Origin: Paraprevotella clara YIT 11840
Lineage (GTDB): Bacteria > Bacteroidota > Bacteroidia > Bacteroidales > Bacteroidaceae
Assembly (NCBI RefSeq): GCF_000233955.1
Contig: NZ_JH376579.1
Coordinates: 62,001 to 126,000 of the forward strand
Reading direction: 5' to 3'
DNA: 64,000 bases
The notes beneath the pieces were generated by a model. That model was not told where the DNA came from. It worked only from the letters and a program-made list of their open reading frames with translations, and made no database searches. Shown piece after piece: positions 24,700 to 33,860 of the stretch. The translations under genes were made by a program, and so were the position numbers. Position 1 is the first letter of the stretch. Each line of letters begins with the position of its first letter.

Positions 24700-26667
24700 A
24701 TGTCAGAAGAAGAAATAAAAGGCACAAATTATTCGGCCAGCAGCATTCAGGTGCTGGAAGGACTGGAAGCCGTACGCAAACGTCCGGCGATGTATATCGG
24801 AGACATCAGCGAGAAAGGTTTGCACCACTTGGTTTATGAAACCGTGGATAACTCCATCGACGAAGCACTTGCCGGTTATTGTACGCACATAGAAGTCACT
24901 ATCAACGAAGACAACTCCATCACCGTACAAGACAACGGCCGCGGTATTCCGGTAGACATGCATGAAAAAGAGCACAAGTCCGCATTGGAAGTCGTCATGA
25001 CCGTACTTCATGCGGGCGGTAAGTTCGACAAGGGCTCCTATAAGGTGTCCGGAGGTCTTCATGGTGTCGGTGTGTCTTGCGTAAACGCCCTTTCTACCCA
25101 CATGCTTTCGCAAGTCTTCCGGGAAGGCAAGATCTACCAGCAAGAATACGAATGCGGTAAGCCGCTCTATCCGGTCAAGGTCGTAGGCGAAACCGAACTT
25201 CGGGGCACACGCCAACAGTTCTGGCCGGACGGCAGCATCTTCATTACTACGACTTACAAATATGAGATTCTGGCTAACCGTATGCGCGAACTGGCATTCC
25301 TGAATGCCGGTATCACAATTACCCTGACCGACATGCGCGAGAAGGATGAGAACGGTGTGCCGCGCAGCGAGACATTCCATAGCAAGGACGGTCTGAAAGA
25401 ATTCGTGCGCTACATTGATTCCAGCCGTATCCACCTGTTCAACGACGTGATATACCTGAACACGGAAAAGCAAGGGGTTCCTATCGAAGTAGCCATCATG
25501 TACAACAACGGTTATACGGAAAACATCCATTCTTACGTCAACAACATCAATACCATAGAAGGCGGTACGCACTTGGCCGGTTTCCGCACGGCACTGACCC
25601 GTACGCTGAAGAAATACGCTGAAGACGAATACGCCAAGGAATTGGAAAAGCTGGAGAAGAACAAAGTGGAAATCTCCGGCGAGGACTTCCGCGAGGGGCT
25701 CACCGCCGTCATTTCCATCAAAGTAGCCGAACCGCAGTTTGAAGGGCAGACCAAAACCAAATTGGGTAACAGCGAAGTAGCCGGCGCCGTACAGCAAGCC
25801 GTAGGCGAAGCCTTAAGCTATTATTTGGAGGAGCATCCGAAAGAAGCCAAACTGATTGTGGACAAAGTCATTCTGGCTGCGACAGCACGTGTGGCTGCCC
25901 GCAAGGCCCGTGAAAGCGTACAGCGCAAGAGTCCGATGTCGGGCGGTGGCATGCCGGGCAAATTGGCCGACTGTTCGGACAAGGATGCAGCCAACTGCGA
26001 ATTGTTCATCGTCGAGGGTGATTCGGCCGGCGGCTCTGCCAAACAAGGGCGCAGCCGTCAATATCAGGCTATCCTCCCCATCCGCGGTAAGATATTCAAC
26101 GTGGAGCGCGTCATGTGGCACAAAGCCTTTGAACATGAGGAAGTGAACAACATCATACAAGCTTTGGGCGTACGTTTCGGTTTAGGCGAAGACAGCAAGG
26201 AAGCCAATTATGAAAAGCTACGCTATTATAAAGTAATCATCATGACCGATGCCGATGTCGATGGTTCCCACATCGACACACTGCTGATGACACTTTTCTA
26301 CCGCTACATGCCCGAACTCATCCAGAAGGGTCACTTGTATATCGCTACTCCTCCGCTTTATCGTTGCAAGAAGGGTAAAATCGAAGAGTATTGCTACACG
26401 GAAGCCGACCGCCTGCGCTTCATGCAACAATATAACAACGGTTCCGAACAAGGTATGACGACCCAACGTTACAAAGGTTTGGGAGAGATGAATCCGGAAC
26501 AGTTATGGGAAACTACCATGAACCCGGAAACCCGCCTGTTGAAGCAAGTCACCATCGAAGACGCAGCCGGAGCCGATTACGTATTCTCCATGCTGATGGG
26601 AGAAGATGTCGGACCACGCCGTGAGTTCATCGAACAGAACGCTACTTATGCGAATATCGACGCATAA
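24700..26667 (+). CDS. gyrB: DNA gyrase subunit B
   Basis: ATPase subunit of the type II topoisomerase that introduces negative supercoils. The start at 24700 gives 655 residues (MSEEEIKGTNYSASSIQVLE); an upstream in-frame ATG lies within the promoter box region and is unlikely. The GHKL ATP site shows DNSIDEA near residue 43 and DNGRGIPVD near 75, with GGLHGVG near 115. The Toprim part has EGDSAGGSAKQGR near 435 and the metal-binding DADVDGSHI near 520. It ends in the tail GEDVGPRREFIE. Length is as expected for Bacteroidota GyrB. Confidence 0.98.
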   Translation: MSEEEIKGTNYSASSIQVLEGLEAVRKRPAMYIGDISEKGLHHLVYETVDNSIDEALAGYCTHIEVTINEDNSITVQDNGRGIPVDMHEKEHKSALEVVMTVLHAGGKFDKGSYKVSGGLHGVGVSCVNALSTHMLSQVFREGKIYQQEYECGKPLYPVKVVGETELRGTRQQFWPDGSIFITTTYKYEILANRMRELAFLNAGITITLTDMREKDENGVPRSETFHSKDGLKEFVRYIDSSRIHLFNDVIYLNTEKQGVPIEVAIMYNNGYTENIHSYVNNINTIEGGTHLAGFRTALTRTLKKYAEDEYAKELEKLEKNKVEISGEDFREGLTAVISIKVAEPQFEGQTKTKLGNSEVAGAVQQAVGEALSYYLEEHPKEAKLIVDKVILAATARVAARKARESVQRKSPMSGGGMPGKLADCSDKDAANCELFIVEGDSAGGSAKQGRSRQYQAILPIRGKIFNVERVMWHKAFEHEEVNNIIQALGVRFGLGEDSKEANYEKLRYYKVIIMTDADVDGSHIDTLLMTLFYRYMPELIQKGHLYIATPPLYRCKKGKIEEYCYTEADRLRFMQQYNNGSEQGMTTQRYKGLGEMNPEQLWETTMNPETRLLKQVTIEDAAGADYVFSMLMGEDVGPRREFIEQNATYANIDA

Positions 26668-26688
26668 GCAACCTACAATCTTCATTTA

Positions 26689-26738
26689 ACTATTAAGCCG
26701 CTTTAGCTTCGAACAATGAGCTAAAGCGGCTTAATAGT
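26689..26738. terminator. 20-bp perfect hairpin between convergent gyrB and lipoprotein genes
   Basis: The 20 bases 26689-26708 are the exact reverse complement of 26719-26738, with a 10-base loop. Neither side has a proper T-run. Placed 22 bases after the gyrB stop and 53 bases from the convergent lipoprotein stop, it probably ends transcription from both sides. Confidence 0.65.
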
Positions 26739-26790
26739 CAGAGGTAAGCCTTCATACCTCTCATAAGAAAACAGGCCTTTTTTCCCGCCA

Positions 26791-28068
26791 TCAATAGGCA
26801 GCTTCCAATACGGTGGTATAGATACTTCTCAGAACGAGGTCATCTTCTTCAGAATAGTCCGTAAAGTTCTCTATCACATTGACACGGTTTCCATAGAAAA
26901 CGGCTGTGGCTGTGGCTCCGTCGGCCATCTCACCCTCATCATAGGCATACAATGTACCATTGGCCTTATCTGCCCATTTCCAATAGGAAAGCTCCATCGA
27001 ACCGTCACGGTAAAACTGCAAGTAAGTACCTGCCTGTGAGAAAAGCACACGTACCATTGCATCACCTCCTGTATCAAAAATACCGTCTTCCGCCCAATCT
27101 ATACCGTAACGGTTCACATACGTAGTCACATCATCGGCATCCACACGGTAAATGGCATCATATATGGCTATGCGTTCCATATAATACTGTGCGCGTTCTT
27201 CCACAGTAGTCCACATGCGACAGAGATTGCCGGAATTTCCCGTCAGGTCATCGTCTACATTCGCAGCCTTCCGGACGGGTACATCCGTCACCGTACCATC
27301 ACTGCCTATCAGCTTGAAGGCCGATATATTGCCGTTTCCGTCACGCCCGTCTATCACCAACGTGCCGAATCCCTCCAGGCTGTATTCATTGTCACTGATT
27401 TGTTCAAAACTTCCAGCTACCAATATCGAATTATTGAAATTGCGCTTGAACACCGGACGGCGGTTGAACAAACCGGCCACCTTTGTAGTCTTACGCGCCA
27501 CGGCCTTCACGCTATAAGGATAAGACGAAGCCTTCATCGCCACATACTGCCCGCCAGCCGTCAGTTCAATAGAACTGTAAGGTATTTCAGTCGTATTGAC
27601 TTCATATTTTCCGCTTACGTCCGCATAACGTCCGGCATCAGGCAAATCAACCGGAGCTGATGTATCATACTCAGGCGCCGACTGAGAAACATCGCCCCCT
27701 TCTTCGCCATCACCTCCGGATGCTCCCGGACGTAAGAAAACATCCTCATATCCATCCTCATCCACAGCAACCATTTTAGAGTTTGAAATCGAAACGATAG
27801 TCCAACGCATAACTTCACCATCGGCCGAGACGGTCAACGTTTTAGAAGCTGCATCATAAGTAAACGAGAACGGATAACTCTCGCCATCCTCTACAAGCAC
27901 GCCACTGCCATTGGCATTGAATGTGATTTCTTCTCCGTACCACAACCATGTCCCTAATAACTCTTTAGGTGCACCAACGTCTCCCTCATCATCATCGTCG
28001 CACGACACAAAACTTACTCCCACCATCAAAGCCAAGAGCAATGTCCATAAATAACTTAACTTTTTCAT
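26791..28068 (-). CDS. Acidic lipoprotein, unknown function
   Basis: Exported lipoprotein of 425 residues: signal peptide 1-22 with lipobox SFVSC (Cys23) followed by DDDDEGD, the acidic context linked in Bacteroidota with surface export of lipoproteins. Residues about 35-115 form a lipocalin-like beta domain (LLGTWLWYGEEITFNANGSG, SFTYDAASKTLTVSADG). After a Gly/Glu-rich linker (SGGDGEEGGDVSQSAPEYD) comes a second beta-rich region with no family I recognise. It has tyrosine and aspartate-rich repeats but no catalytic motif that I can name. The leader contains a palindromic repeat (28097-28122). Confidence 0.72.
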   Translation of the reverse strand: MKKLSYLWTLLLALMVGVSFVSCDDDDEGDVGAPKELLGTWLWYGEEITFNANGSGVLVEDGESYPFSFTYDAASKTLTVSADGEVMRWTIVSISNSKMVAVDEDGYEDVFLRPGASGGDGEEGGDVSQSAPEYDTSAPVDLPDAGRYADVSGKYEVNTTEIPYSSIELTAGGQYVAMKASSYPYSVKAVARKTTKVAGLFNRRPVFKRNFNNSILVAGSFEQISDNEYSLEGFGTLVIDGRDGNGNISAFKLIGSDGTVTDVPVRKAANVDDDLTGNSGNLCRMWTTVEERAQYYMERIAIYDAIYRVDADDVTTYVNRYGIDWAEDGIFDTGGDAMVRVLFSQAGTYLQFYRDGSMELSYWKWADKANGTLYAYDEGEMADGATATAVFYGNRVNVIENFTDYSEEDDLVLRSIYTTVLEAAY

Positions 28069-28096
28069 AACTTAATGTTTTTAATTAATAAGTAAT

Positions 28097-28292
28097 CGCT
28101 CTCTTCCCAAGAGAGCGACTGACGTATTTAAAACATTATGAATGAATGCCAGACGATGGTGCCAAACCACATGATTTAAAGCAGCTTGCTCATTTTGTTG
28201 GACAATGCTAAAAGATTTTGCATTGTTCTTTCTTCTTTCTCAAATAATTATGGTATTTTTGCATTATCAGTCGCTCTCTTGGGAAGAGAGCG
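28097..28292. repeat. Pair of inverted, self-palindromic 26-base repeats
   Basis: Bases 28097-28122 and 28267-28292 are exact reverse complements over 26 bases. Each copy is itself a hairpin: CGCTCTCTT-CCC-AAGAGAGCG on the left, and on the right a 16-bp perfect stem (28265-28280 with 28284-28299) around GGG, followed on the + strand by a run of T. The 144 bases between them are AT-rich with TATTTTTG at 28253-28260, a promoter-like box. The pair fills the 304-base spacer 28069-28372 between the lipoprotein and DUF3109 genes. The right hairpin probably ends the ung-DUF3109 transcript. Confidence 0.75.
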
Positions 28293-28372
28293 ACTGATAT
28301 TTTTTTACTTTCGCAGAACAAGCCTATACTGTCGGACGGTTTACGATTCACATCATCCCTGCATATCGGATT

Positions 28373-28978
28373 TCATTCCAAGTAGCCCTGTTCTTTCAAT
28401 TCCTTCACTGCACTTTCCAGTTCCGTATACCATTCTTCGCCGAAACGGCGTATGAGCGGTTCTTTCAGGAAACGGTAAACCGGAAGATTCAAATGCCCGC
28501 CCTTCATCACGGCCATTTTGCATACATCCCAACGATGGTAGTTCAACGCCACACAATCACCAATCTTCTTCAAACGGATGGGATAAAGATGGCAGGACAA
28601 CGGTTTGTAGAACGAACTCTTCCCTTCGCGGTAAGCTTTCTCCAAAGCACAATAACAATAACCGCGCTCGTCATAACACGTGAACACACAATCTTTTCCG
28701 TTGACAATGCTGGTGACCAAATCGCCATCCTCATCCGTATAGACAACCCCTTGCCGGTCGATCACAGCCTGAGCCGAAGCCGACAACCAAGGCCATACCA
28801 CCGGCAAAGCCTCCTCCAGCTCGGCCACTTCGTCCAATTCCACAGGTGCACCCGCATCTCCCTCTATGCAACACTCCCCCTTGCATGCATCGAGGTCGCA
28901 ACAAAACTTCTCGCTCAGGCAATCGATAGAGATAATGGTATCGTCTATCTGAATCATAGGTATACGGTCGTTCTTCAT
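28373..28978 (-). CDS. Cysteine-rich DUF3109 family protein
   Basis: Protein of unknown function of the DUF3109 family. Its 201 residues hold about eleven cysteines, including CCDLDACKGECC near residues 26-37, CVFTC near 97, CYC near 108 and the CHLYP segment near 130, which together suggest a bound Fe-S cluster or zinc; this is inference. An alternative start is the ATG at codon 8. It begins 6 bases after the ung stop, so both are one transcript. Confidence 0.85.
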   Translation of the reverse strand: MKNDRIPMIQIDDTIISIDCLSEKFCCDLDACKGECCIEGDAGAPVELDEVAELEEALPVVWPWLSASAQAVIDRQGVVYTDEDGDLVTSIVNGKDCVFTCYDERGYCYCALEKAYREGKSSFYKPLSCHLYPIRLKKIGDCVALNYHRWDVCKMAVMKGGHLNLPVYRFLKEPLIRRFGEEWYTELESAVKELKEQGYLE

Positions 28979-28984
28979 GACATC

Positions 28985-29647
28985 CTACCAGTTTATCGGT
29001 GTTTCCCCATGTTGCTCCAAATAAGCATTGGCCAAGCTGAAATGCCTGTTCCCGAAGAAACCATGGAAGGCAGACAACGGAGACGGATGAGCCGAAGCCA
29101 GTACCAGATGTCGGCTACGATCGATAAACGCTCCTTTCTTCTGGGCATAAGAACCCCAAAGTATAAAAACCAGATGTTCACGCCCCTCGGCCAGTGCCTT
29201 GATGGCTGCATCGGTGAATTCTTCCCATCCCTGACGCTGATGCGAACCGGCCTGATGGGCACGTACCGTCAGTGTGGCATTGAGCAACAACACACCCTGC
29301 TCCGCCCAACGGGTCAGGTTCCCGCTTTGCGGCACAGGTGTCCCCAAATCCGTCTGTATTTCCTTGAATATATTCTGTAAGGACGGCGGAAAGGGGACTC
29401 CGTCATTGACGGAAAAACACAAACCATGCGCCTGCCCTGGCCCGTGATAAGGGTCTTGTCCGATAATAACCACCTTCGCTTTGTCATACGGACAGAGGTT
29501 GAAAGCATTAAAAATCAACTTTCCCGGAGGATAACAAGTCGTCGTACGATACTCCTGACGAACGAAATTCGTCAACTTCACGAAATAAGGCTTCTCAAAT
29601 TCCGGAGCCAAATGCTGTTTCCAGCTCGGTTCTATTTGTACATCCAT
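28985..29647 (-). CDS. ung: Uracil-DNA glycosylase
   Basis: Removes uracil from DNA at the first step of base excision repair. The 220 residues contain the water-activating motif [13 protein letters not shown] near 62-74, the uracil-specificity segment [17 protein letters not shown] near 120, and the DNA-intercalating [13 protein letters not shown] near 187. Length and motif spacing are normal for family 1. A -7-like box (TATTTTTG, 29675-29668 on the minus strand) lies 20 bases upstream of the ATG. Confidence 0.97.
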   Translation of the reverse strand: MDVQIEPSWKQHLAPEFEKPYFVKLTNFVRQEYRTTTCYPPGKLIFNAFNLCPYDKAKVVIIGQDPYHGPGQAHGLCFSVNDGVPFPPSLQNIFKEIQTDLGTPVPQSGNLTRWAEQGVLLLNATLTVRAHQAGSHQRQGWEEFTDAAIKALAEGREHLVFILWGSYAQKKGAFIDRSRHLVLASAHPSPLSAFHGFFGNRHFSLANAYLEQHGETPINW

Positions 29648-29792
29648 AAACTATTTCTTTAGAAAGACAAAAATAAAGCTTTTTTTCGGTAATCCGGAGA
29701 TTTATTCCCATTTTTGAGACCATCGGCACATCAAAGGCTTCTCCACGCCATGATAGAGAAGAAATGCCGACACACAAGAGAGGACAAAAAAA

Positions 29793-29832
29793 GGGCAAGG
29801 CCCCCACGCCCCTGACAGCGGAAACCTTGCCC
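29793..29832 (-). terminator. Terminator of gpmI
   Basis: On the minus strand GGGCAAGG (29832-29825) pairs with CCTTGCCC (29800-29793), followed by TTTTTTTG. The loop is long (24 bases). Confidence 0.7.
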
Positions 29833-29853
29833 GAAAACTTCTATTCGAAGAGA

Positions 29854-31374
29854 TTAATCTTTTATCAAGTTCTTGCCCGTCATGTCGGCAGGTTGTTCCA
29901 ACCCCATGATATGCAGGATGGAAGGTGCTACGTCGGCCAGAATACCATTTTCAACCTTAGCCTCCTTGTTGGCCGTCACATAAATAAACGGAACAGGATT
30001 CAATGAATGCGCCGTATTGGGCGTACCATCCGGATTCACGGCATTGTCGGCATTGCCATGGTCGGCAATGATAATCACTTCATAATCGTTCATGGCCTTG
30101 GCCGTCTCCACTACTTCTTTCACGCATTCGTCCACGGCCTTCACCGCTTTCTCTATGGCTGTATAAATACCCGTATGGCCGACCATGTCGCCATTGGCAA
30201 AGTTCACCACAATGAAGTCATACTTATCTTCCTTGATGGCAGCTACAAGCTTGTCTTTCACCTCGTACGCACTCATCTCCGGCTTCAGGTCGTACGTAGC
30301 CACTTTCGGAGACGGAACCAAGATACGGTCTTCACCCTCGAACGGAGTCTCACGCCCTCCGTTGAAGAAGAACGTCACATGGGCATACTTTTCCGTCTCA
30401 GCCGTGTGCAACTGCTTCAAGCCCTTCTTGCTGAGGTATTCGCCCAACGTGTCCTGCACGTTCTCTTTCGGGAAGAGGATGTGCACGCCCTTGAAACTGG
30501 CATCGTACGGCGTCATGCAATAGTACTGCAAGCCCGGTATCGTCGCCATACCCTGCTCCGGCATGTCCTGCTGGGTGAGCACTACGGTCAGCTCCTTGGC
30601 ACGGTCGTTGCGGTAGTTGAAGAAAATCACCACGTCGCCTTCCTTGATAGTTCCGTCGACCGTAGAATTGTTGATAGCCTTCACAAATTCGTCAGTCACG
30701 CCTTCGTCGTACGACTCCTGCATGGCAGCCACCATATCCGTTGCCTGCTTGCCCTCGCCTTTCACCAAAAGGTCGTAGGCCTCTTTCACACGCTCCCAAC
30801 GCTTGTCGCGGTCCATGGCGTAGAAACGGCCGATGATGGAAGCGATGACGCAACCCGTCTTTTCGCATTCAGCCTGCAACTGTTCGATGAAACCCTTACC
30901 GCTTTTCGGGTCGGTGTCGCGGCCGTCCATGAAACAATGCACGTAAGTATGTTCGATGCCGTAAGTCTTGGAAATGCCGCACAACGTGAACAGATGATCC
31001 AACGAGGAATGCACACCACCGGTAGAGGTCAATCCCATCAAATGCACGCTCTTGCCGTTCTGCTTGGCATATTCGTAGGCAGAAACTATTTCGGGATTCT
31101 TCAAGATGCTGCCGTCGGCACAGGCACGGTTGATTTTCACCAAATCCTGATACACGATACGGCCTGCGCCGATATTGAGGTGACCCACCTCGGAATTCCC
31201 CATCTGTCCGTCGGGCAGTCCCACGTTCTCACCCGAAGCCTGCAACTGCGACATCGGATAATTCTGGGCCAAATAGTCCATATACGGTGTCGGAGTGTTG
31301 AAGATTACATCACCCTTGCCGTGATTACCCATTCCCCAACCGTCGAGAATCATTAAAAGTGCTTTCTTTGCCAT
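29854..31374 (-). CDS. gpmI: 2,3-bisphosphoglycerate-independent phosphoglycerate mutase
   Basis: Glycolytic enzyme interconverting 3- and 2-phosphoglycerate using two manganese ions and a phosphoserine intermediate. The 506 residues begin [14 protein letters not shown] (metal-binding Asp), carry the catalytic serine in [17 protein letters not shown] near residue 60, and end with the metal-binding IIADHGNAD and [12 protein letters not shown] segments near 440-465. Start ATG at 31374 with a -7 box 43 bases upstream. Monocistronic by context. Confidence 0.97.
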   Translation of the reverse strand: MAKKALLMILDGWGMGNHGKGDVIFNTPTPYMDYLAQNYPMSQLQASGENVGLPDGQMGNSEVGHLNIGAGRIVYQDLVKINRACADGSILKNPEIVSAYEYAKQNGKSVHLMGLTSTGGVHSSLDHLFTLCGISKTYGIEHTYVHCFMDGRDTDPKSGKGFIEQLQAECEKTGCVIASIIGRFYAMDRDKRWERVKEAYDLLVKGEGKQATDMVAAMQESYDEGVTDEFVKAINNSTVDGTIKEGDVVIFFNYRNDRAKELTVVLTQQDMPEQGMATIPGLQYYCMTPYDASFKGVHILFPKENVQDTLGEYLSKKGLKQLHTAETEKYAHVTFFFNGGRETPFEGEDRILVPSPKVATYDLKPEMSAYEVKDKLVAAIKEDKYDFIVVNFANGDMVGHTGIYTAIEKAVKAVDECVKEVVETAKAMNDYEVIIIADHGNADNAVNPDGTPNTAHSLNPVPFIYVTANKEAKVENGILADVAPSILHIMGLEQPADMTGKNLIKD

Positions 31375-31417
31375 AATTTTATATTTTTTAGAATGATTAT
31401 CCTTCTCGTTATCCGTG

Positions 31418-31425
31418 CAAATTTA
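31418..31425 (-). promoter_or_regulatory. Candidate -7 box for gpmI
   Basis: TAAATTTG on the minus strand, 43 bases before the gpmI ATG. No good -33 element 19-21 bases upstream. Confidence 0.4.
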
Positions 31426-31555
31426 CGAATAGTTTTCGAGAATACTCCCGCCTGCGAAGGAATTTCACACCTTTTATCTCTATGCCCTCCCCATACCTCC
31501 TGGTACGATGGGCAAAAAGACAAAACTTTTTCAAGCCCCTGCCATTCGTTTCCAC

Positions 31556-31642
31556 GATGTGCTGAGAATGGAAAATCAATCTCAGCCGAACGAAAAATCA
31601 ATCGCCTGAGATTGATTTTCCGTTTGGCGCAGAAAAAAATCC
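31556..31642. repeat. Array C of the 22-base-period intergenic repeat (4 units)
   Basis: Units are 31556-31577, 31578-31599, 31600-31621 and 31622-31642. The second begins AATC, continues TCAGCCGA, ACGA and ends AAAATC, the best consensus unit in the window; the third carries GCCTGAGA-TTGA-TTTTCC. The 16 bases 31570-31585 are the exact reverse complement of 31606-31621, so the array can fold into a 16-bp hairpin with a 20-base loop. It lies in the 364-base spacer 31375-31738 upstream of gpmI; the rest of the spacer holds only the gpmI -7 box. Confidence 0.75.
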
Positions 31643-31738
31643 GAAATTAAGGAGGAACATAATACACTTATAAACAAGCTATTGCAATCTGCCGGCATTT
31701 CAGGTCAGACAGTCCTCAAAGCCCTCCGACCGTACCGT

Positions 31739-32050
31739 TTATTTCAATCCCGCACGACGGCACTGCGCCACCGTCAAGGCAAACCATCCCAAGAACAAAA
31801 AACGGACAAAAGGAGAAAACGGGATCGGAAAAACCATCAGGACAAAAGCCAGTTGTGCATGAAGAAGATGCAGCGTCTGCAAAGGGGTGACGCGAGTTTC
31901 CAACAAACGGCTGTAGAACGCGGAAAGGGAGTGCACCGCCTTGCTGCGCAAACAATAACCTTTGAGAGCCGCAAATACGGGAGGACGGGAAGCCGCATAC
32001 TGTCCGGAACGGACGGAAGAGGACGGCAGAATCATTTCTTTCTTCATCAT
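31739..32050 (-). CDS. Small hypothetical protein, hydrophobic C-terminus
   Basis: A 103-residue product beginning MMKKEMILPSSSVRSGQ, with a basic middle and hydrophobic stretches at about 64-80 (LHAQLAFVLMVFPIPF) and 82-95 (FVRFLFLGWFALTV), suggesting one or two membrane segments. I do not recognise a family. It follows the WYL regulator by 57 bases on the same strand and could be its co-transcribed partner or target. The composition (many Leu, Ala, Phe, few odd repeats) is protein-like, but no ribosome-binding site or homology supports it, so it stays tentative. Confidence 0.5.
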   Translation of the reverse strand: MMKKEMILPSSSVRSGQYAASRPPVFAALKGYCLRSKAVHSLSAFYSRLLETRVTPLQTLHLLHAQLAFVLMVFPIPFSPFVRFLFLGWFALTVAQCRRAGLK

Positions 32051-32107
32051 CGTAAAGTTTTAAAGGTTGAACTTCATGACGCAAAGAAACGATACCGCCG
32101 TGTCAAT

Positions 32108-33022
32108 CTACGACACAACACCTACTTTTTTTGTTAAATCTTTGATTTTCTCCTGCAAAAACAGCTTGAATTCGGGAGACTCCAGCACTTCCACATCCTC
32201 AAACAGCCCTAACACGAACCGTCCCACGCCCTGAAAACTACACACATCCGTCGACAACAACCAATGATCCGCCCCGTCGGGCTGCAACGAGCGGACGGCC
32301 TGCGGACATTCTTCCTTCAACAGGTTGCACGCCAAACGGCCGAGCCGCAACACGACCCGGTGGCGTTCCTCGCCGCTGAAACGGAACAGGTCGGTGTACA
32401 CCCTCGCATGCTGTTCTTCGTGGCTCCACAACAAATCCAAAACTTCCACCCTGCCGATACGGCTCACCTTGAACGTCTTGTTCTTGCCACTTTGCAGTTC
32501 GTAACAGCGAATTCCGTCGTGATGGTCCAGAAACAAATAGGGTTCCACCACACGGTCGCTCGTCTGGTTGCTGTGGGCGGAACTGTAATCGTGCAACACC
32601 ACCTGACGGTGGAGTTTCACGGCTTCGTACAACTGCTGAAGCTTTTCTGCCTGCCCCGGGTCGGCTTCCACCGCATTCAATATCCCGAAATCATAAATAC
32701 GCTCCAGTTTATGGCGCAAATGACGCACCTGTACATCCGTGCCGGAGGCCATGTCGAGCACGTGCCGCAATGTGAGTGCCTCGTCTTCGGTGAAATGGAC
32801 TAACTGGGTGATTTCCTTAAAGAAAGGCGATGACTTATCAAGACGGTAAACGTTACCCTGCTTGACCACCTCGAAACCGATGTCGCGGAACAGTTCCAGA
32901 TAACGATACAACGTACGGCGGCTCATGTCCAGCTTGCGGCACAATTCCTCCAGGGAATATTCACGGTTTTGCGTGAGCAGCACCATCAGCCTCAACTGCC
33001 GTTCAAAAATACCCAGTTCCAT
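32108..33022 (-). CDS. WYL-domain helix-turn-helix transcription regulator
   Basis: Probable ligand-responsive regulator; WYL proteins often sense nucleic acids or nucleotides and control stress, defence or repair genes. Of 304 residues, 1-60 form a winged helix-turn-helix (YSLEELCRKLDMSRRTLYRYLELF), and about 135-215 the WYL-type domain (VEPYLFLDHHDGIRCYELQSGKNKTFKVSRIGRVEVL), followed by a WCX-like C-terminal part to 304. It starts 4 bases after the rnhB stop, so the two are one transcript. Targets unknown; the small protein downstream is a candidate. Confidence 0.85.
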   Translation of the reverse strand: MELGIFERQLRLMVLLTQNREYSLEELCRKLDMSRRTLYRYLELFRDIGFEVVKQGNVYRLDKSSPFFKEITQLVHFTEDEALTLRHVLDMASGTDVQVRHLRHKLERIYDFGILNAVEADPGQAEKLQQLYEAVKLHRQVVLHDYSSAHSNQTSDRVVEPYLFLDHHDGIRCYELQSGKNKTFKVSRIGRVEVLDLLWSHEEQHARVYTDLFRFSGEERHRVVLRLGRLACNLLKEECPQAVRSLQPDGADHWLLSTDVCSFQGVGRFVLGLFEDVEVLESPEFKLFLQEKIKDLTKKVGVVS

Positions 33023-33025
33023 CGG

Positions 33026-33649
33026 TCATCGCCCTTTCGTCTCGGCGGGAGCAAAGAGTTCCATCTGTCCGTCTCCCAACAGGTTATAACTCATCCGGTG
33101 ATAGGGCGTCACGCCATGGCGGCGGATGGCTTCACGGTGCGCCTTGGCCGGATAACCTTTGTTGGAATCCCAATGGTACACGGGATATTCCTCATGCAAG
33201 CGAAGCATATAATCGTCGCGGTAAGTCTTGGCCAAAATGGAAGCGGCGGCAATGCTCATATATTTCCCGTCGCCTTTCACTACGGTGGTATGCGGCAAGT
33301 CCCGGTAAGGCTTGAAACGGTTTCCGTCCACCAAAAGAGCCTCCGGACGAACAGCCAACTGGTCGAGTGCCCGGTGCATGGCAAGGAACGAAGCGTTGAG
33401 GATATTGATTTCGTCGATTTCCTGCGGCGTGACGACACCTACGGCCCATGCCAATGCGTCCCGCTCTATCTGTTCGCGCAACAAATACCGCTTCTTTTCG
33501 CTCAACTGTTTGGAGTCGTTGAGCATCTCATTGCGGTAATCTTTCTGCAGGATGACCGCCGCGGCGTACACCGCCCCGGCCAGACAGCCGCGCCCGGCCT
33601 CGTCGAGACCGGCCTCTGTCACATCTGGATTTAAATACGGTAATAACAT
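33026..33649 (-). CDS. rnhB: Ribonuclease HII
   Basis: Cleaves RNA in RNA-DNA hybrids and removes misincorporated ribonucleotides. I start at the ATG at 33649 (207 residues, [21 protein letters not shown]); an earlier in-frame ATG would add 12 residues unlike the family. The catalytic carboxylates are in [12 protein letters not shown] near residue 13 and LLVDGN near 108, and the [16 protein letters not shown] segment near 126 is the family hallmark. It heads the rnhB-WYL unit. Confidence 0.96.
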   Translation of the reverse strand: MLLPYLNPDVTEAGLDEAGRGCLAGAVYAAAVILQKDYRNEMLNDSKQLSEKKRYLLREQIERDALAWAVGVVTPQEIDEINILNASFLAMHRALDQLAVRPEALLVDGNRFKPYRDLPHTTVVKGDGKYMSIAAASILAKTYRDDYMLRLHEEYPVYHWDSNKGYPAKAHREAIRRHGVTPYHRMSYNLLGDGQMELFAPAETKGR

Positions 33650-33775
33650 GGTGGCAAAGATAGTGAAAGGTGAGAGCAGTTGCAAGCCAAAAGCTTGCTT
33701 TTGAGCGAAAAACTGCCGAGCCGCCTCCTATCTTCGTATTTATTTTCCTACCCGAAAACAAATTCTTTGCAAAAA

Positions 33776-33808
33776 GCATCTGACATACAATAAATCTCTG
33801 TAATTTTG
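33776..33808 (+). promoter_or_regulatory. Promoter of the broken Fic gene
   Basis: TTTG (33776-33779) and TAATTTTG (33801-33808) with 21 bases between match the Bacteroidota consensus, 52 bases before the ATG at 33861. Confidence 0.6.
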
Positions 33809-33860
33809 ACCACTAAGAATCATTTTTCGATATCAAATTCACCTGAAACAATAGATTTAT

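Noticed and set aside
31353-31601. Minus-strand frame of 82 codons upstream of gpmI
   Set aside because: It consists of repeat array C and the gpmI leader; no motif or start signal.
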